This document shows positions 1 through 7,174 of a stretch of 64,000 nt of DNA, piece by piece. This DNA comes from Pseudoblastomonas marina. GTDB taxonomy: Bacteria > Pseudomonadota > Alphaproteobacteria > Sphingomonadales > Sphingomonadaceae. Below the pieces are notes generated by a model that worked only from the letters and a program-made list of their open reading frames with translations, searched no databases and was not told where the DNA came from. The stretch lies in NCBI RefSeq assembly GCF_014641655.1, contig NZ_BMID01000001.1:1726427-1790426 (forward strand), in the 5' to 3' direction. The translations under genes and the position numbers were made by a program. Positions within the stretch are counted from its first letter, which is position 1; every line of letters starts with the position of its first letter.

Positions 1-222
1 CGACACGCCGATCCAGGCACCGCGACCGGGCGCCTTGGCCTGGGCATCGAACAGCACGTCGCCATCGGGCGAGATGGCAAGGCGCAGCAATTCGTGGCGC
101 GCACCGTGCTCGCCCGAAAGGATGCACTTCCTTTCGGGGCAGGATTTCGCGGACCCGGAATTGCCGGGTCGCGCGTCTTCAGCGATGTCGGACGTCAGGC
201 GCTCATTGGGTGGAGTCCGCAT
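1..222 (-). CDS. ylxR: YlxR/DUF448 RNA-binding protein, N-terminal part (runs off the window)
   Basis: Only the first 74 codons are visible; the gene continues past base 1. The ATG at 222 lies inside the last codons of nusA (20-base overlap), so the two are translationally coupled. Residues about 26-36 carry the family signature CPERKCI and residues about 52-72 read PDGDVLFDAQ followed by a GRGAWIG motif, the usual YlxR pattern. The family binds nucleic acid and sits between nusA and infB in most bacteria; alphaproteobacterial members often add an L7Ae-like C-terminal domain, which would lie outside the window. The neighbourhood (rimP, nusA upstream on the same strand) agrees. Exact biochemical role remains poorly defined in the family. 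Confidence 0.85.
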   Translation of the reverse strand, partial: MRTPPNERLTSDIAEDARPGNSGSAKSCPERKCILSGEHGARHELLRLAISPDGDVLFDAQAKAPGRGAWIGVS

Positions 223-1903
223 CGGCGGCCTCCTGTGTGGTTTCCTCGGCCTCGGTGGCCTCGGCGGGAGCGGCCTCGGCAGGAGCCGGAGCGGCCTCTT
301 CCTCGTCGTCGAACCAGTGGGCGCGGGCGGCCATGATGATCTCGTTGCCCTGCTCTTCGGTCAGGCCGTATTCGCCGAGCACGCCGCCCTTGTCCTGCTC
401 GCGCTGCGGACGATCGCGGCGCAGCGGCGGGCCGTCGGCGGTCGGGCTCTGGCGGCGACGCGGCGCTTCGCGCTTCTTCGCGATCAGCTCGTCGGTGGCG
501 AGGTCGGCCAGATCGTCGAGCGTCTTGATCCCGGCCTTGCCAAGCACGACCAGCATGCCTTCGGTGAGGTGCGGGATATCGGCGAGGTCGTCCTCGACGC
601 CCAGCTCGCGGCGTTCGGCGCGATATGCCTCTTCCTGACGCTCGATAGCTTCCTTGGCACGGTTCTGGAGTTCTTCGGCGAGGTCCTCGTCGAAGCCCTC
701 GATCGAAGCCAGTTCCTCGAGCGGGACGTAGGCGACTTCTTCCAGCTCGACGAAGCCTTCGGCGACGAGCAGCTGCGACAGCGTCTCGTCGACGTCGAGT
801 TCGTTTTCGAACATGTTCGAGCGTTCGGAGAATTCCTTCTGCCGCTTCTCGCTCGCTTCCTCGTCGGTCATGATGTCGATCTGGTGACCGGTGAGCTGGC
901 TGGCGAGGCGCACGTTCTGGCCGCGGCGGCCGATCGCGAGCGAAAGCTGATCGTCGGGCACGACCACTTCGATCCGGCTCTCTTCCTCGTCGAGCACGAC
1001 GCGGCTGACGGTGGCCGGCTGCAGCGCGTTGACGACGAAGGTCGCGATGTCCTCGCTCCACGGGATGATGTCGATCTTCTCGCCCTGCAGTTCCTGCACG
1101 ACGGCCTGCACGCGGCTGCCCTTCATGCCGACGCAGGCGCCGACCGGGTCGATCGAGCTGTCATACGAGATGACGCCGATCTTGGCGCGGCTGCCCGGAT
1201 CGCGGGCGGCGGCCTTGATCTCGATGATGCCGTCGTAGATCTCGGGCACTTCCTGCGCGAACAGCTTGCGCATGAAATCGGGGTGCGCGCGCGACAGGAA
1301 GATCTGCGGGCCGCGATTGTTGCGTTCGACCTTGGTGATCAGCGCGCGGATGCGCTCGCCGACACGCGCGGCTTCGCGCGGGATCTGCTGGTCGCGGCGA
1401 ATGACGCCCTCGGCGCGGCCGAGATTGACGATCACGTGGCCGAATTCGACCGACTTGATCACGCCGGTGATGACTTCGCCGGCGCGGTCCTTGAATTCCT
1501 CGTACTGGCGCTCGCGTTCGGCATCGCGGACCTTCTGGAAGATCACCTGCTTGGCGGCCTGCGCATCGATGCGGCCGAGATCGACCGGGGGCAGCGGGTC
1601 GACGATGTAGTCGCCGAGCTGCGCGCCGTCTTCGAGCTTCTGCGCCTGCTTGAGGTCGACCTGCTTGAAGTAGTCCTCGACTTCTTCGACGACCTCGACG
1701 ACGCGCCACAGGCGGAGGTCGCCGGTCTGCGGGTCGAGCTTGGCACGGATGTCGTTTTCGGCGCCGTAACGGTTGCGCGCGCTCTTCTGGATCGCCTCCT
1801 CCATCGCCTCGATCACGATCGACTTGTCGATCATCTTCTCGGTCGCGACGGCGTTGGCGATCGCGAGCAGTTCGGCGCGGTTGGCGGAAATCGGGCTTGC
1901 CAT
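203..1903 (-). CDS. nusA: Transcription termination/antitermination factor NusA
   Basis: A 566-aa NusA that binds RNA polymerase and nascent RNA to modulate pausing, termination and antitermination. Domain order: N-terminal polymerase-binding domain (about 1-125), S1 domain (about 140-205, with GEVITGVIKSVEFGHVIVN), two KH domains (GMKGSRVQAV near 255 and AIGRRGQNVRLASQL near 320), then helix-hairpin-helix acidic repeats (about 370-520), the long form typical of proteobacteria. The last 40 residues are an Ala/Glu-rich acidic tail. It starts 2 bases after the rimP stop and overlaps ylxR by 20 bases, the conserved rimP-nusA-ylxR-infB order. Very confident from motifs and context. Confidence 0.97.
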   Translation of the reverse strand: MASPISANRAELLAIANAVATEKMIDKSIVIEAMEEAIQKSARNRYGAENDIRAKLDPQTGDLRLWRVVEVVEEVEDYFKQVDLKQAQKLEDGAQLGDYIVDPLPPVDLGRIDAQAAKQVIFQKVRDAERERQYEEFKDRAGEVITGVIKSVEFGHVIVNLGRAEGVIRRDQQIPREAARVGERIRALITKVERNNRGPQIFLSRAHPDFMRKLFAQEVPEIYDGIIEIKAAARDPGSRAKIGVISYDSSIDPVGACVGMKGSRVQAVVQELQGEKIDIIPWSEDIATFVVNALQPATVSRVVLDEEESRIEVVVPDDQLSLAIGRRGQNVRLASQLTGHQIDIMTDEEASEKRQKEFSERSNMFENELDVDETLSQLLVAEGFVELEEVAYVPLEELASIEGFDEDLAEELQNRAKEAIERQEEAYRAERRELGVEDDLADIPHLTEGMLVVLGKAGIKTLDDLADLATDELIAKKREAPRRRQSPTADGPPLRRDRPQREQDKGGVLGEYGLTEEQGNEIIMAARAHWFDDEEEAAPAPAEAAPAEATEAEETTQEAADADSTQ

Positions 1904-1905
1904 TG

Positions 1906-2472
1906 TCAGTCCTGTTCCTCGTTGGACGTGTCTTCGATGATTTCGTCGGCGCCGCTCGTATCGAGCGGCTGGGTCGCGGCGATCAGCCTGTCGGTGAGAA
2001 CGAGCTTCGCGCTGTGAATCTGTTCGCGGTCGATCCGGGCCTCGCCCGCCTTGGCATCTTCTATCACGACCGTGTCGCCTTCGATGCCCTTCAACTCGCC
2101 CTTGTAGGTGCGCTGGCCGTCATAGCCCTTGACCATGCTGATCTTGGCCTCGTGTCCGGCCCAGTCGGCGAAATCCTTCGCGCGGGTAAGCGGACGGTCG
2201 ATCCCGGGCGAGCTGACTTCGAGGTGGTAATGCCCCTCGACCAGCACCTCGCCCTCTTCCTCGAGCGCGTCGAGCTTGGCCGAGATGCGGCGCGACAGCG
2301 CGGCGCACTGCTCGATCACCAGCTGCCCGGTCGCCGGATCCTCGGCCATGACCTGGAGCGCGACGCCGCCGTCGCCGGCTTCGGACGCCATCGTCTTCAC
2401 GCGCACGAGGTCGAATCCGAGCGCTTGCGCTTCGGGTTCGATCACTTCGGTCAGGCGTGCCAGATCGGCCAT
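1906..2472 (-). CDS. rimP: Ribosome maturation factor RimP
   Basis: 188-aa RimP, required for 30S subunit maturation. The sequence has the N-terminal alpha/beta domain (MADLARLTEVIEPEAQALGF) with the conserved EVSSPGIDRPL motif near residue 90, and a C-terminal Sm-like beta domain. The reading frame is open 11 codons further upstream, but the ATG at 2472 is preceded by GGAGAACGA at ideal spacing and gives the family N-terminus, so that start is chosen. First gene of the rimP-nusA-ylxR operon; the gap to nusA is 2 bases. The C-terminus is longer and more acidic than in E. coli, common in alphaproteobacteria. Confidence 0.95.
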   Translation of the reverse strand: MADLARLTEVIEPEAQALGFDLVRVKTMASEAGDGGVALQVMAEDPATGQLVIEQCAALSRRISAKLDALEEEGEVLVEGHYHLEVSSPGIDRPLTRAKDFADWAGHEAKISMVKGYDGQRTYKGELKGIEGDTVVIEDAKAGEARIDREQIHSAKLVLTDRLIAATQPLDTSGADEIIEDTSNEEQD

Positions 2473-2605
2473 TCGTTCTCCGGTTTCGGACATCCGAAGC
2501 GGCAAAGGCGGTTTCGGCCGGCCCCTCGCGGCGCCAGCCCCTCCAGTGTCGCGACAATGTCGGGATGCGGGCTAGATAGGGGCGTGTGGCGCCAAAGGCA
2601 AGCGC

Positions 2606-3634
2606 CTAATCCTGCTTCTCCGCGAGGCCGTGTTTCTTGATGCAGTGGCGCAGCTGGTCGTAGCTCAGGCCGAGCGCCTCGGCGGTCTTGCGCTGGTTCC
2701 AGCGGTTCTTGCCGAGCGCATGTTCGAGGATCGCGCGCTCGTGCGAATCGACCGCGTTGCGCAAATCGTCGATATCGTCGTAGCGCGGCTTGGCGGAGAC
2801 GACCCTCGCGCGCGGCGCCGCTTCGCGGTGCGCTTCGTCCTTGCGCTCGCCGAGCGGCTTCCACGGACTGTCGAACGGATCGAACTGGACGTGCCCGATC
2901 GGCTCGTCCCAGTCGTCCCAGCGATAGACCGCGCGCTCGACTACGTTGCGCAGCTCGCGCACATTGCCCGGCCAGGCATAGTCCTCGAGCTGCTGCATCA
3001 CGTGGGGCGCGAATCCCGGCCAGTTGTCCCAATGCAATTCGGCCGCCATCCGCCGGGCGAAGAATTCGGCGAGCACCACGATATCGCCCTCGCGGGCGCG
3101 TAGCGGGGGGAGCGTGATGACCTCGAAACTCAGCCGGTCGAGCAGGTCGGCGCGGAACCTGCCCTGGTCGGCGAGCTTGGGAAGGTCCTCGTTGGTCGCG
3201 GCGACGATGCGAACGTCGACCCGGGTCGGGCGCGAGGAACCGATCCGGGTGACCTCGCCGTATTCGACTGCGCGCAGCAGGCGCTCCTGCGCGCCCATCG
3301 ACAGCGTGCCGAGCTCGTCGAGGAACAGCGTGCCCTTGTCGGCCTCCTCGAAGCGGCCTTCGCGCGAGCGGGTCGCGCCGGTGAAGGCGCCCGCCTCGTG
3401 GCCGAACAGCTCGGCCTCGATCAGCGTTTCGGGGAGCGCCGCGCAGTTCATGATCACCAGCGGCTCCTCCCACCGGTTCGAGAGGCGATGGAGGCGCTCG
3501 GCGATCAGCTCCTTGCCCGTCCCCCGCTCGCCGACGACCAGCACCGGGCGCAGCATCGGGGCGGCGCGGCTGGCGCGTTCGACCGCGTCGAGAAAGGCCC
3601 CCGACTGGCCGATGAATTGGGTGTCCCGTTCCAT
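2606..3634 (-). CDS. pspF: PspF-type sigma-54 activator of the phage-shock operon
   Basis: A 342-aa bacterial enhancer-binding protein that activates sigma-54 RNA polymerase by ATP hydrolysis. The AAA+ domain starts at the very N-terminus with no receiver or sensing domain, as in PspF, which is instead held inactive by PspA. Visible motifs: Walker A GERGTGKE (35-42), the sigma-54 contacting GAFTGA loop (82-87), Walker B FLDE (104-107), arginine-finger region RFRADLLDRLS, and a C-terminal Fis-type helix-turn-helix (about 305-335, KTAEALGLSYDQLRHCI). It is divergent from the psp operon, whose sigma-54 promoter lies in the shared 160-base intergenic region. E. coli PspF is of similar length (about 325 aa). 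Confidence 0.93.
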   Translation of the reverse strand: MERDTQFIGQSGAFLDAVERASRAAPMLRPVLVVGERGTGKELIAERLHRLSNRWEEPLVIMNCAALPETLIEAELFGHEAGAFTGATRSREGRFEEADKGTLFLDELGTLSMGAQERLLRAVEYGEVTRIGSSRPTRVDVRIVAATNEDLPKLADQGRFRADLLDRLSFEVITLPPLRAREGDIVVLAEFFARRMAAELHWDNWPGFAPHVMQQLEDYAWPGNVRELRNVVERAVYRWDDWDEPIGHVQFDPFDSPWKPLGERKDEAHREAAPRARVVSAKPRYDDIDDLRNAVDSHERAILEHALGKNRWNQRKTAEALGLSYDQLRHCIKKHGLAEKQD

Positions 3635-3656
3635 GGGTTACAGCAATAGTGAAAAA

Positions 3657-3683
3657 CCCCAACACTTGGCAATATACCCCAAC
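3657..3683. promoter_or_regulatory. Candidate PspF upstream activating sites (direct CCCCAAC repeats)
   Basis: Two copies of CCCCAAC begin at 3657 and 3677, 20 bases apart (about two helical turns), 60-80 bases upstream of the -24/-12 promoter at 3737. Enhancer sites of bacterial activators are typically placed this way. Assignment to PspF is inference from position only; no footprint-type consensus could be applied. Confidence 0.35.
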
Positions 3684-3736
3684 GTCGTTTTCGACCAACG
3701 ACATGGAAACCGCGCAATTCCGCGCTTTCCCGCGTT

Positions 3737-3752
3737 TGGCACAGAGATTGCT
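3737..3752 (+). promoter_or_regulatory. Sigma-54 (-24/-12) promoter of the psp operon
   Basis: The 16 bases TGGCACAGAGATTGCT match the sigma-54 consensus (TGGCAC, five bases, TTGCW) at every key position including the invariant GG and GC. The predicted transcription start is near 3764, about 37 bases before the first ATG of the operon at 3801. The divergent neighbouring gene encodes a PspF-like sigma-54 activator, so promoter and activator agree. Confidence 0.9.
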
Positions 3753-3800
3753 AATATGTGAACAACACCAACGCAAACCTTGGACGAAGGAAAAACCGCC

Positions 3801-3959
3801 ATGAAAACCCGCCAGCTTCAGCCGACGCGCAGCAAGCTCGATGGGGCGATCGTCGCCAGCATTCTCGCGACGCTGGGCGTGAACCTGTTCTACATCGCCG
3901 GACAGATGCAGGCGGCCCCCGTCTTTGCCATCCTTCCGGGTACCGGGGCGCTGGCATGA
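3801..3959 (+). CDS. Small single-span membrane peptide, first gene of the psp operon
   Basis: A 52-codon ORF beginning ATG AAA ACC CGC after a purine-rich AAGGAAAAACC ribosome-binding region, and the first coding sequence after the sigma-54 promoter. A basic N-terminus (about residues 1-13, several K/R) is followed by one hydrophobic segment (about 15-38, AIVASILATLGVNLFYIAG). Its TGA overlaps the ATG of the next frame (ATGA at 3956-3959), so translation of the two is probably coupled. I do not recognise a family. It is small enough to be missed by automatic annotation; the promoter, the coupling and the hydrophobic character argue that it is a real envelope component of the psp response. 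Confidence 0.65.
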   Translation: MKTRQLQPTRSKLDGAIVASILATLGVNLFYIAGQMQAAPVFAILPGTGALA

Positions 3960-4852
3960 GCGACGAGAGCCCCCTCGGTCCCGTCGGCAAGGCCAAGCGC
4001 CAGAGCCGCATCGATGCGGAAATCGAACGCATCCGCCGTTCGCCCGAACCGACCCGCGACAAGATGACCGCGGGCGACTGGCTCGACGGCGACAAGGTCC
4101 GCCAGAAATTCAACAACTTCCAATCCTCGGGAGCACCCCTAATGGGAATTTTCAACCGTGCGCGCGATATCTTCGCCGCCAATTTCAACGACATGCTCGA
4201 CAAGGCGGACGATCCCTCGAAGATGATCCGAATGATCATCATGGAGATGGAGGAGACGCTGGTCGAAGTCCGCGCCTCCGCCGCCCGGACGATCGCCGAC
4301 CAGAAGGAAATGCACCGCCACACGGTCAAGCTCGACAAGCTCCAGGCCGACTGGGCCGAAAAGGCCCAGCTCGCGCTGTCGAAGGACCGCGAAGACCTCG
4401 CCCGCGCGGCGCTGGTCGAGAAGAAGAAGGCGTCCGACATGTCGGCCCAGCTCAAGGAAGAGATCGCAGTGCTCGACGATGCGCTGCGCGCCTACGAACA
4501 GGACATCCAGAAGCTGCAGGGCCGGTTGCGCGAAGCCCGCAGCCGCCAGTCCTCGATCGCCGCGCGCCTCGAAAGCGCGGAAAACCGCGTCAAGCTGCGC
4601 AGCCTGATGACCAACGAGCGCGTCGACGATGCACTGACCCGCTTCGACCAGCTCGAACGCCGCGTCGACTATGCCGAGGGCCGCGCCGACGCGCTCAAGA
4701 TCGCCGACGGTTCGGACAAGCCGAGCCTCGCCGACGAGATCTCCGCGCTCGAGGGCCAGGACGCGATCGACGACGAACTCGCCGAAATGAAGAAATTGCT
4801 TGGCCACGGAGACAGCGCGGCAGGCGACAAAGAACAGAAGAAAGAGGACTGA
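3956..4852 (+). CDS. pspA: PspA/IM30 family envelope-stress protein, with possible N-terminal extension
   Basis: PspA is a coiled-coil peripheral membrane protein (ESCRT-III superfamily) that stabilises damaged inner membrane and restrains PspF. The canonical family start MGIFNRARDIFAANFND is at 4142, preceded by GGGAG at 9 bases, giving 236 aa. The same frame is open without a stop back to an ATG at 3956 that overlaps the stop of the preceding gene, giving 298 aa with a hydrophilic 62-residue extension whose codon usage looks genuine (G/C at nearly all third positions). Either form, or both, may be made. The remainder is almost wholly helical coiled coil with an acidic/Lys-rich tail. Stop at 4852, 3 bases before pspB. 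Confidence 0.9.
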   Translation: MSDESPLGPVGKAKRQSRIDAEIERIRRSPEPTRDKMTAGDWLDGDKVRQKFNNFQSSGAPLMGIFNRARDIFAANFNDMLDKADDPSKMIRMIIMEMEETLVEVRASAARTIADQKEMHRHTVKLDKLQADWAEKAQLALSKDREDLARAALVEKKKASDMSAQLKEEIAVLDDALRAYEQDIQKLQGRLREARSRQSSIAARLESAENRVKLRSLMTNERVDDALTRFDQLERRVDYAEGRADALKIADGSDKPSLADEISALEGQDAIDDELAEMKKLLGHGDSAAGDKEQKKED

Positions 4853-4855
4853 CCC

Positions 4856-5161
4856 GTGGAAGAAGTAGCAGGAATCCTGATCGTCGCGACGCTGTTCGTC
4901 GCACTGCCTTGGCTGATCCTCCACTACGTCACGAAGTGGAAGACCTCCGCCACCATCACCACCGACGACGAGGTTTTGCTCGAGGAGCTCTACAACCTTG
5001 CCAAGCGGCTCGACGAACGGATGGACACCGTCGAACGTCTCGTCGCCGCCGATAACCCCGAATACGACGCACCCAAGCTGATCGCCGACCAGGAACGCGA
5101 CAACCAGCAACTGCGCGAGCTCGACCGACTGCTCGCCGAGAAGGAAAGGACCGCCCGATGA
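4856..5161 (+). CDS. pspB: PspB-like envelope-stress membrane protein
   Basis: 101 aa, GTG start 3 bases after pspA. One N-terminal membrane helix (about 5-25, ILIVATLFVALPWLILHYV), a short basic WK loop, then a cytoplasmic helix containing LAKRLDERMDTVERLVA, the PspB signature region (in E. coli PspB RLDRIQALEQIL-type sequence). PspB with PspC senses inner-membrane stress and recruits PspA. It is longer than E. coli PspB (74 aa) because of a C-terminal charged helix of about 35 residues. It overlaps pspC by 4 bases (ATGA). The motif R-x-x-x-V/L-E-R-x-V/A recurs in the seven genes downstream of pspC. Confidence 0.85.
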   Translation: MEEVAGILIVATLFVALPWLILHYVTKWKTSATITTDDEVLLEELYNLAKRLDERMDTVERLVAADNPEYDAPKLIADQERDNQQLRELDRLLAEKERTAR

Positions 5162-5535
5162 ACAGCCCCCGCACTACGCTCTACCGCGACAAGCAGAACG
5201 GCAAGATCATGGGTGTTTGCGCCGGGATCGCCGACTACACCGGGATCAACGCGTTCTGGGTCCGTATGGCTGTCATCATTACCCTCTTCGCAGGGATGGG
5301 CGTCATACTTCCGGCGTATTTCATCGCCGGGTTCCTGCTGAACAAGAAGCCCCCGCATCTCTATGTCGACCAGGACGAGACCCGTTACTGGCAGCGTGTC
5401 CGCCAGAGCCCGAAGCGCACCGCGCGCGAGATCCGCGCCCAGATGCGCGACGTCGATCGCCGGCTGGCCAAGGTCGAGCACTTCTACGTGAGCGACAACC
5501 GCCAGCTCAGCGCCGAAATCGAACAGCTGCGCTGA
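5158..5535 (+). CDS. pspC: PspC domain envelope-stress sensor
   Basis: 125 aa. Residues about 5-62 form the PspC domain: YRDKQNGKIMGVCAGIADY, then a hydrophobic stretch with two closely spaced membrane segments (FWVRMAVIITLF and GVILPAYFIAGFLL). The C-terminal half is a charged helix ending VDRRLAKVEHFYVSDNRQL then SAEIEQLR. That end resembles the conserved C-terminal module of the small PspB-like proteins that follow (RVxVLERI...D...L..QIE.LR), suggesting a shared interaction surface. E. coli PspC is 119 aa. It is translationally coupled to pspB by a 4-base overlap and is separated from the next gene by 24 bases. Confidence 0.9.
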   Translation: MNSPRTTLYRDKQNGKIMGVCAGIADYTGINAFWVRMAVIITLFAGMGVILPAYFIAGFLLNKKPPHLYVDQDETRYWQRVRQSPKRTAREIRAQMRDVDRRLAKVEHFYVSDNRQLSAEIEQLR

Positions 5536-5559
5536 GCGCACGGAAGGGACTGATACGAA

Positions 5560-5874
5560 ATGGATACCGGAACACTTGCCCTGCTGATCCCGATCATCGG
5601 CGTGTCGATCCCGATCGTCGCGATCTGGACCAAGCATCGCAAGGACGTCTTGCAGATGGAGATCGAGGCGACCTCGACCCAGACCGCCGAGAAGGCCGCG
5701 CAATATGCGAGCCGCGTGCAGGAGCTCGAGGACCGGGTCCAGGTGCTCGAACGGATCGTCACCGATCGCGGCTACAATGTCGCGACCCAGATCGAGGCGC
5801 TGCGCGACCAGCGCCGGGTCGACGAGAACGACAGCGGCGTGGCGCTCGACACCGACAAGCAGCACGCACGCTAG
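5560..5874 (+). CDS. PspB-like paralog 1 (membrane helix plus coiled coil)
   Basis: 104 aa: N-terminal membrane helix (about 5-24, LALLIPIIGVSIPIVAIWT), a coiled coil rich in A/E/Q (about 28-75), and the motif DRVQVLERIVTDRGYNVATQ followed by IEALRDQ near residues 60-84. This motif is the one seen in pspB and in the following genes; TAEKAAQYA in the linker is nearly repeated in the protein encoded at 6890-7174, pointing to duplication of the whole gene. The acidic Asp/Ser tail is variable. It probably acts at the inner membrane with the other Psp proteins. Functional assignment beyond PspB-like is inference. AAGGGA lies 7-8 bases upstream of the ATG. Confidence 0.75.
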   Translation: MDTGTLALLIPIIGVSIPIVAIWTKHRKDVLQMEIEATSTQTAEKAAQYASRVQELEDRVQVLERIVTDRGYNVATQIEALRDQRRVDENDSGVALDTDKQHAR

Positions 5875-5896
5875 AACACGGAAGGAAGAGGGGACA

Positions 5897-6235
5897 ATGG
5901 ACAAGGAAAGCATGATCATCGTCATCGTCGTCGTCATGACGCTGGGATGGTTGGTCAACAACTGGATCCGCGCCAAGCACGGCTATCCGCTCGAAGACGA
6001 ATGGGGCGGCAAGACCGAACGCTCCGACAGCACCGAGACCAAGGCGCTGCGCGAGGAAAACCGCGCGCTCCACGACAAGCTCGACGGCATGCAGGACCGC
6101 ATGATCGTGCTGGAGAAGATCGTCACCGATCGCGGCTACGGCGTCGCCGAGGAAATCGAGCGGCTGCGGGACGAACGCAAGATCGACCAGTCCAGCGGCA
6201 TCCCGCTCGACCTGAAGAAAGGGGAGCGCGCCTGA
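5897..6235 (+). CDS. PspB-like paralog 2
   Basis: 112 aa, ATG preceded by GGAAGAGGGGAC. Membrane helix at about 5-20 (MIIVIVVVMTLGWLVNNWI), then RAKHGYPLEDEWGG, a loop that recurs in paralog 4 (KVKHGYPLEGMWGQ) and partly in paralog 6 (KAKHGII). A helical coiled coil with ALREENRALHDKLDG leads to DRMIVLEKIVTDRGYGVAEE then IERLRDE, the shared module. The stop TGA overlaps the next start by one base (TGATG). The presence of KHGYPLE loops in two genes separated by another type indicates at least two subfamilies interleaved in the array. Confidence 0.75.
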   Translation: MDKESMIIVIVVVMTLGWLVNNWIRAKHGYPLEDEWGGKTERSDSTETKALREENRALHDKLDGMQDRMIVLEKIVTDRGYGVAEEIERLRDERKIDQSSGIPLDLKKGERA

Positions 6236-6519
6236 TGTTCGGCCCCGACACCAGCCTCGTCGTCGATGCCATCCAGATCGGCTTGATCGCGCTGGGTGCG
6301 GGGATCGGCGGCACACTTCTGTTCCGGCGCTACGCCCGCACGAACCAGGGCGCGCCGTCACCGGCCGAGCCCAAAACCCAGGGTGCCGGATCGCTCGAAG
6401 ATCGCGTCCGCGTGCTCGAACGCATCGCGACCGATCGCCCCACGGATCTCGCCGAACAGATCGAAGCCCTGCGCGACGGCGACATCACCTCGCCCGTCAC
6501 ACGAAAGGAAACCGTCTGA
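6235..6519 (+). CDS. PspB-like paralog 3
   Basis: 94 aa starting at the ATG of TGATG, so coupled to paralog 2. Membrane helix at about 9-30 (VVDAIQIGLIALGAGIGGTL), FRRYAR stop-transfer, a Pro/Ala/Gln-rich linker, then LEDRVRVLERIATDRPTDLA followed by EQIEALRDGD. The coiled-coil part is shorter than in the neighbours. The short C-terminal tail SPVTRKETV carries a GGAAACC-type ribosome-binding sequence for the next gene, which begins inside its TGA. Same inferred role as the other members; no family assignment beyond the shared motif. Confidence 0.72.
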   Translation: MFGPDTSLVVDAIQIGLIALGAGIGGTLLFRRYARTNQGAPSPAEPKTQGAGSLEDRVRVLERIATDRPTDLAEQIEALRDGDITSPVTRKETV

Positions 6520-6890
6520 TGGAATTCGTCGATCTGCTTCCTTATCTGGGCTGGATCATCGGCGGTGCCTTCGCGCTCGGCGCGGGGGGGATCGTCGCCT
6601 CGATCCACAACACCCGCCTCAAGGTGAAGCACGGCTATCCGCTCGAAGGTATGTGGGGCCAGTCGCTCAAGCCCGGGATGACCAGCGATGCTCAGCAGCG
6701 TGTCACCCTGCTGACCCAGGAAAATGCCGAACTGCGCGCCGAAATCGGATCGCTCAAGGATCGCCTCGGCAATGTCGAACGCATCGTGACCGAGGAAGGG
6801 TATCACCTGACCCGCGAAATCGACCGCCTGCGCGGTGACGGCTCCAATGGCGTCGTCTCGCTCGACGACGGGCGGAAGGAGCGCGCCTGA
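6519..6890 (+). CDS. PspB-like paralog 4
   Basis: 123 aa, longest of the array after pspB/pspC. Membrane helix at about 6-30 (LLPYLGWIIGGAFALGAGGI), then KVKHGYPLEGMWGQSLKP, matching the loop of paralog 2. Coiled coil LLTQENAELRAEIGSLKDRL followed by NVERIVTEEGYHLTREIDRL, a diverged copy of the shared module. The tail (SNGVVSLDDGRKERA) resembles the tail of paralog 2 (SSGIPLDLKKGERA), so the two are likely the closest relatives. Starts and stops overlap both neighbours by one base (TGATG), indicating strict translational coupling. Confidence 0.75.
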   Translation: MEFVDLLPYLGWIIGGAFALGAGGIVASIHNTRLKVKHGYPLEGMWGQSLKPGMTSDAQQRVTLLTQENAELRAEIGSLKDRLGNVERIVTEEGYHLTREIDRLRGDGSNGVVSLDDGRKERA

Positions 6891-7174
6891 TGGACTTCGA
6901 ATTCCTCGCGATCATGGTCTTCGTCGTCGCGATCCTCGCGATCGTGCTCGGGATTGGCAACGACGCCTTCCAGCGCTGGCTGCGCCACAAGGAGAAGCAG
7001 CTCGAGCTGATGGCCGACAAGACCGCCGAGCAGGCCGCGCAATACGCCGCCAAGGCCGAAAAGCTCGAGCAGCGCGTGCGCGTGCTCGAACGGATCGCGA
7101 CCGATACCGGCGCCGATCTCGCGACCCAGATCGAGGACCTACGCGACCGCGACATCGAGGAGAGCGTACAATGA
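6890..7174 (+). CDS. PspB-like paralog 5
   Basis: 94 aa. Membrane helix at about 4-24 (FLAIMVFVVAILAIVLGIG), then a long amphipathic helix RWLRHKEKQLELMADKTAEQ continuing AAQYAAKAEKLEQ, and RVRVLERIATDTGADLATQ followed by IEDLRDRD. The RHKEKQLELMADKTAEQAAQYA section parallels KHRKDVLQMEIEATSTQTAEKAA in paralog 1. This is the closest to classical PspB architecture. It shares 4 bases (ATGA) with the next gene. Charged residues alternate in heptads, so coiled-coil formation is expected. Confidence 0.75.
   Translation: MDFEFLAIMVFVVAILAIVLGIGNDAFQRWLRHKEKQLELMADKTAEQAAQYAAKAEKLEQRVRVLERIATDTGADLATQIEDLRDRDIEESVQ

Noticed and set aside
35-2017. A 660-codon open frame on the plus strand across nusA
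   Set aside because: It is fully antisense to nusA, whose domains are clear. In GC-rich genomes strong third-position bias opens long frames on the opposite strand. The same applies to 31578-33749 plus (over the TonB receptor), 34879-36996 plus (over egtBD), 29060-30895 plus, 54165-56027 minus and 61660-63564 minus.
3758-4852. 364-codon PspA starting at GTG 3758
   Set aside because: The first 66 codons lie in a different frame over the 52-aa membrane peptide gene and start before the predicted transcription start at about 3764.
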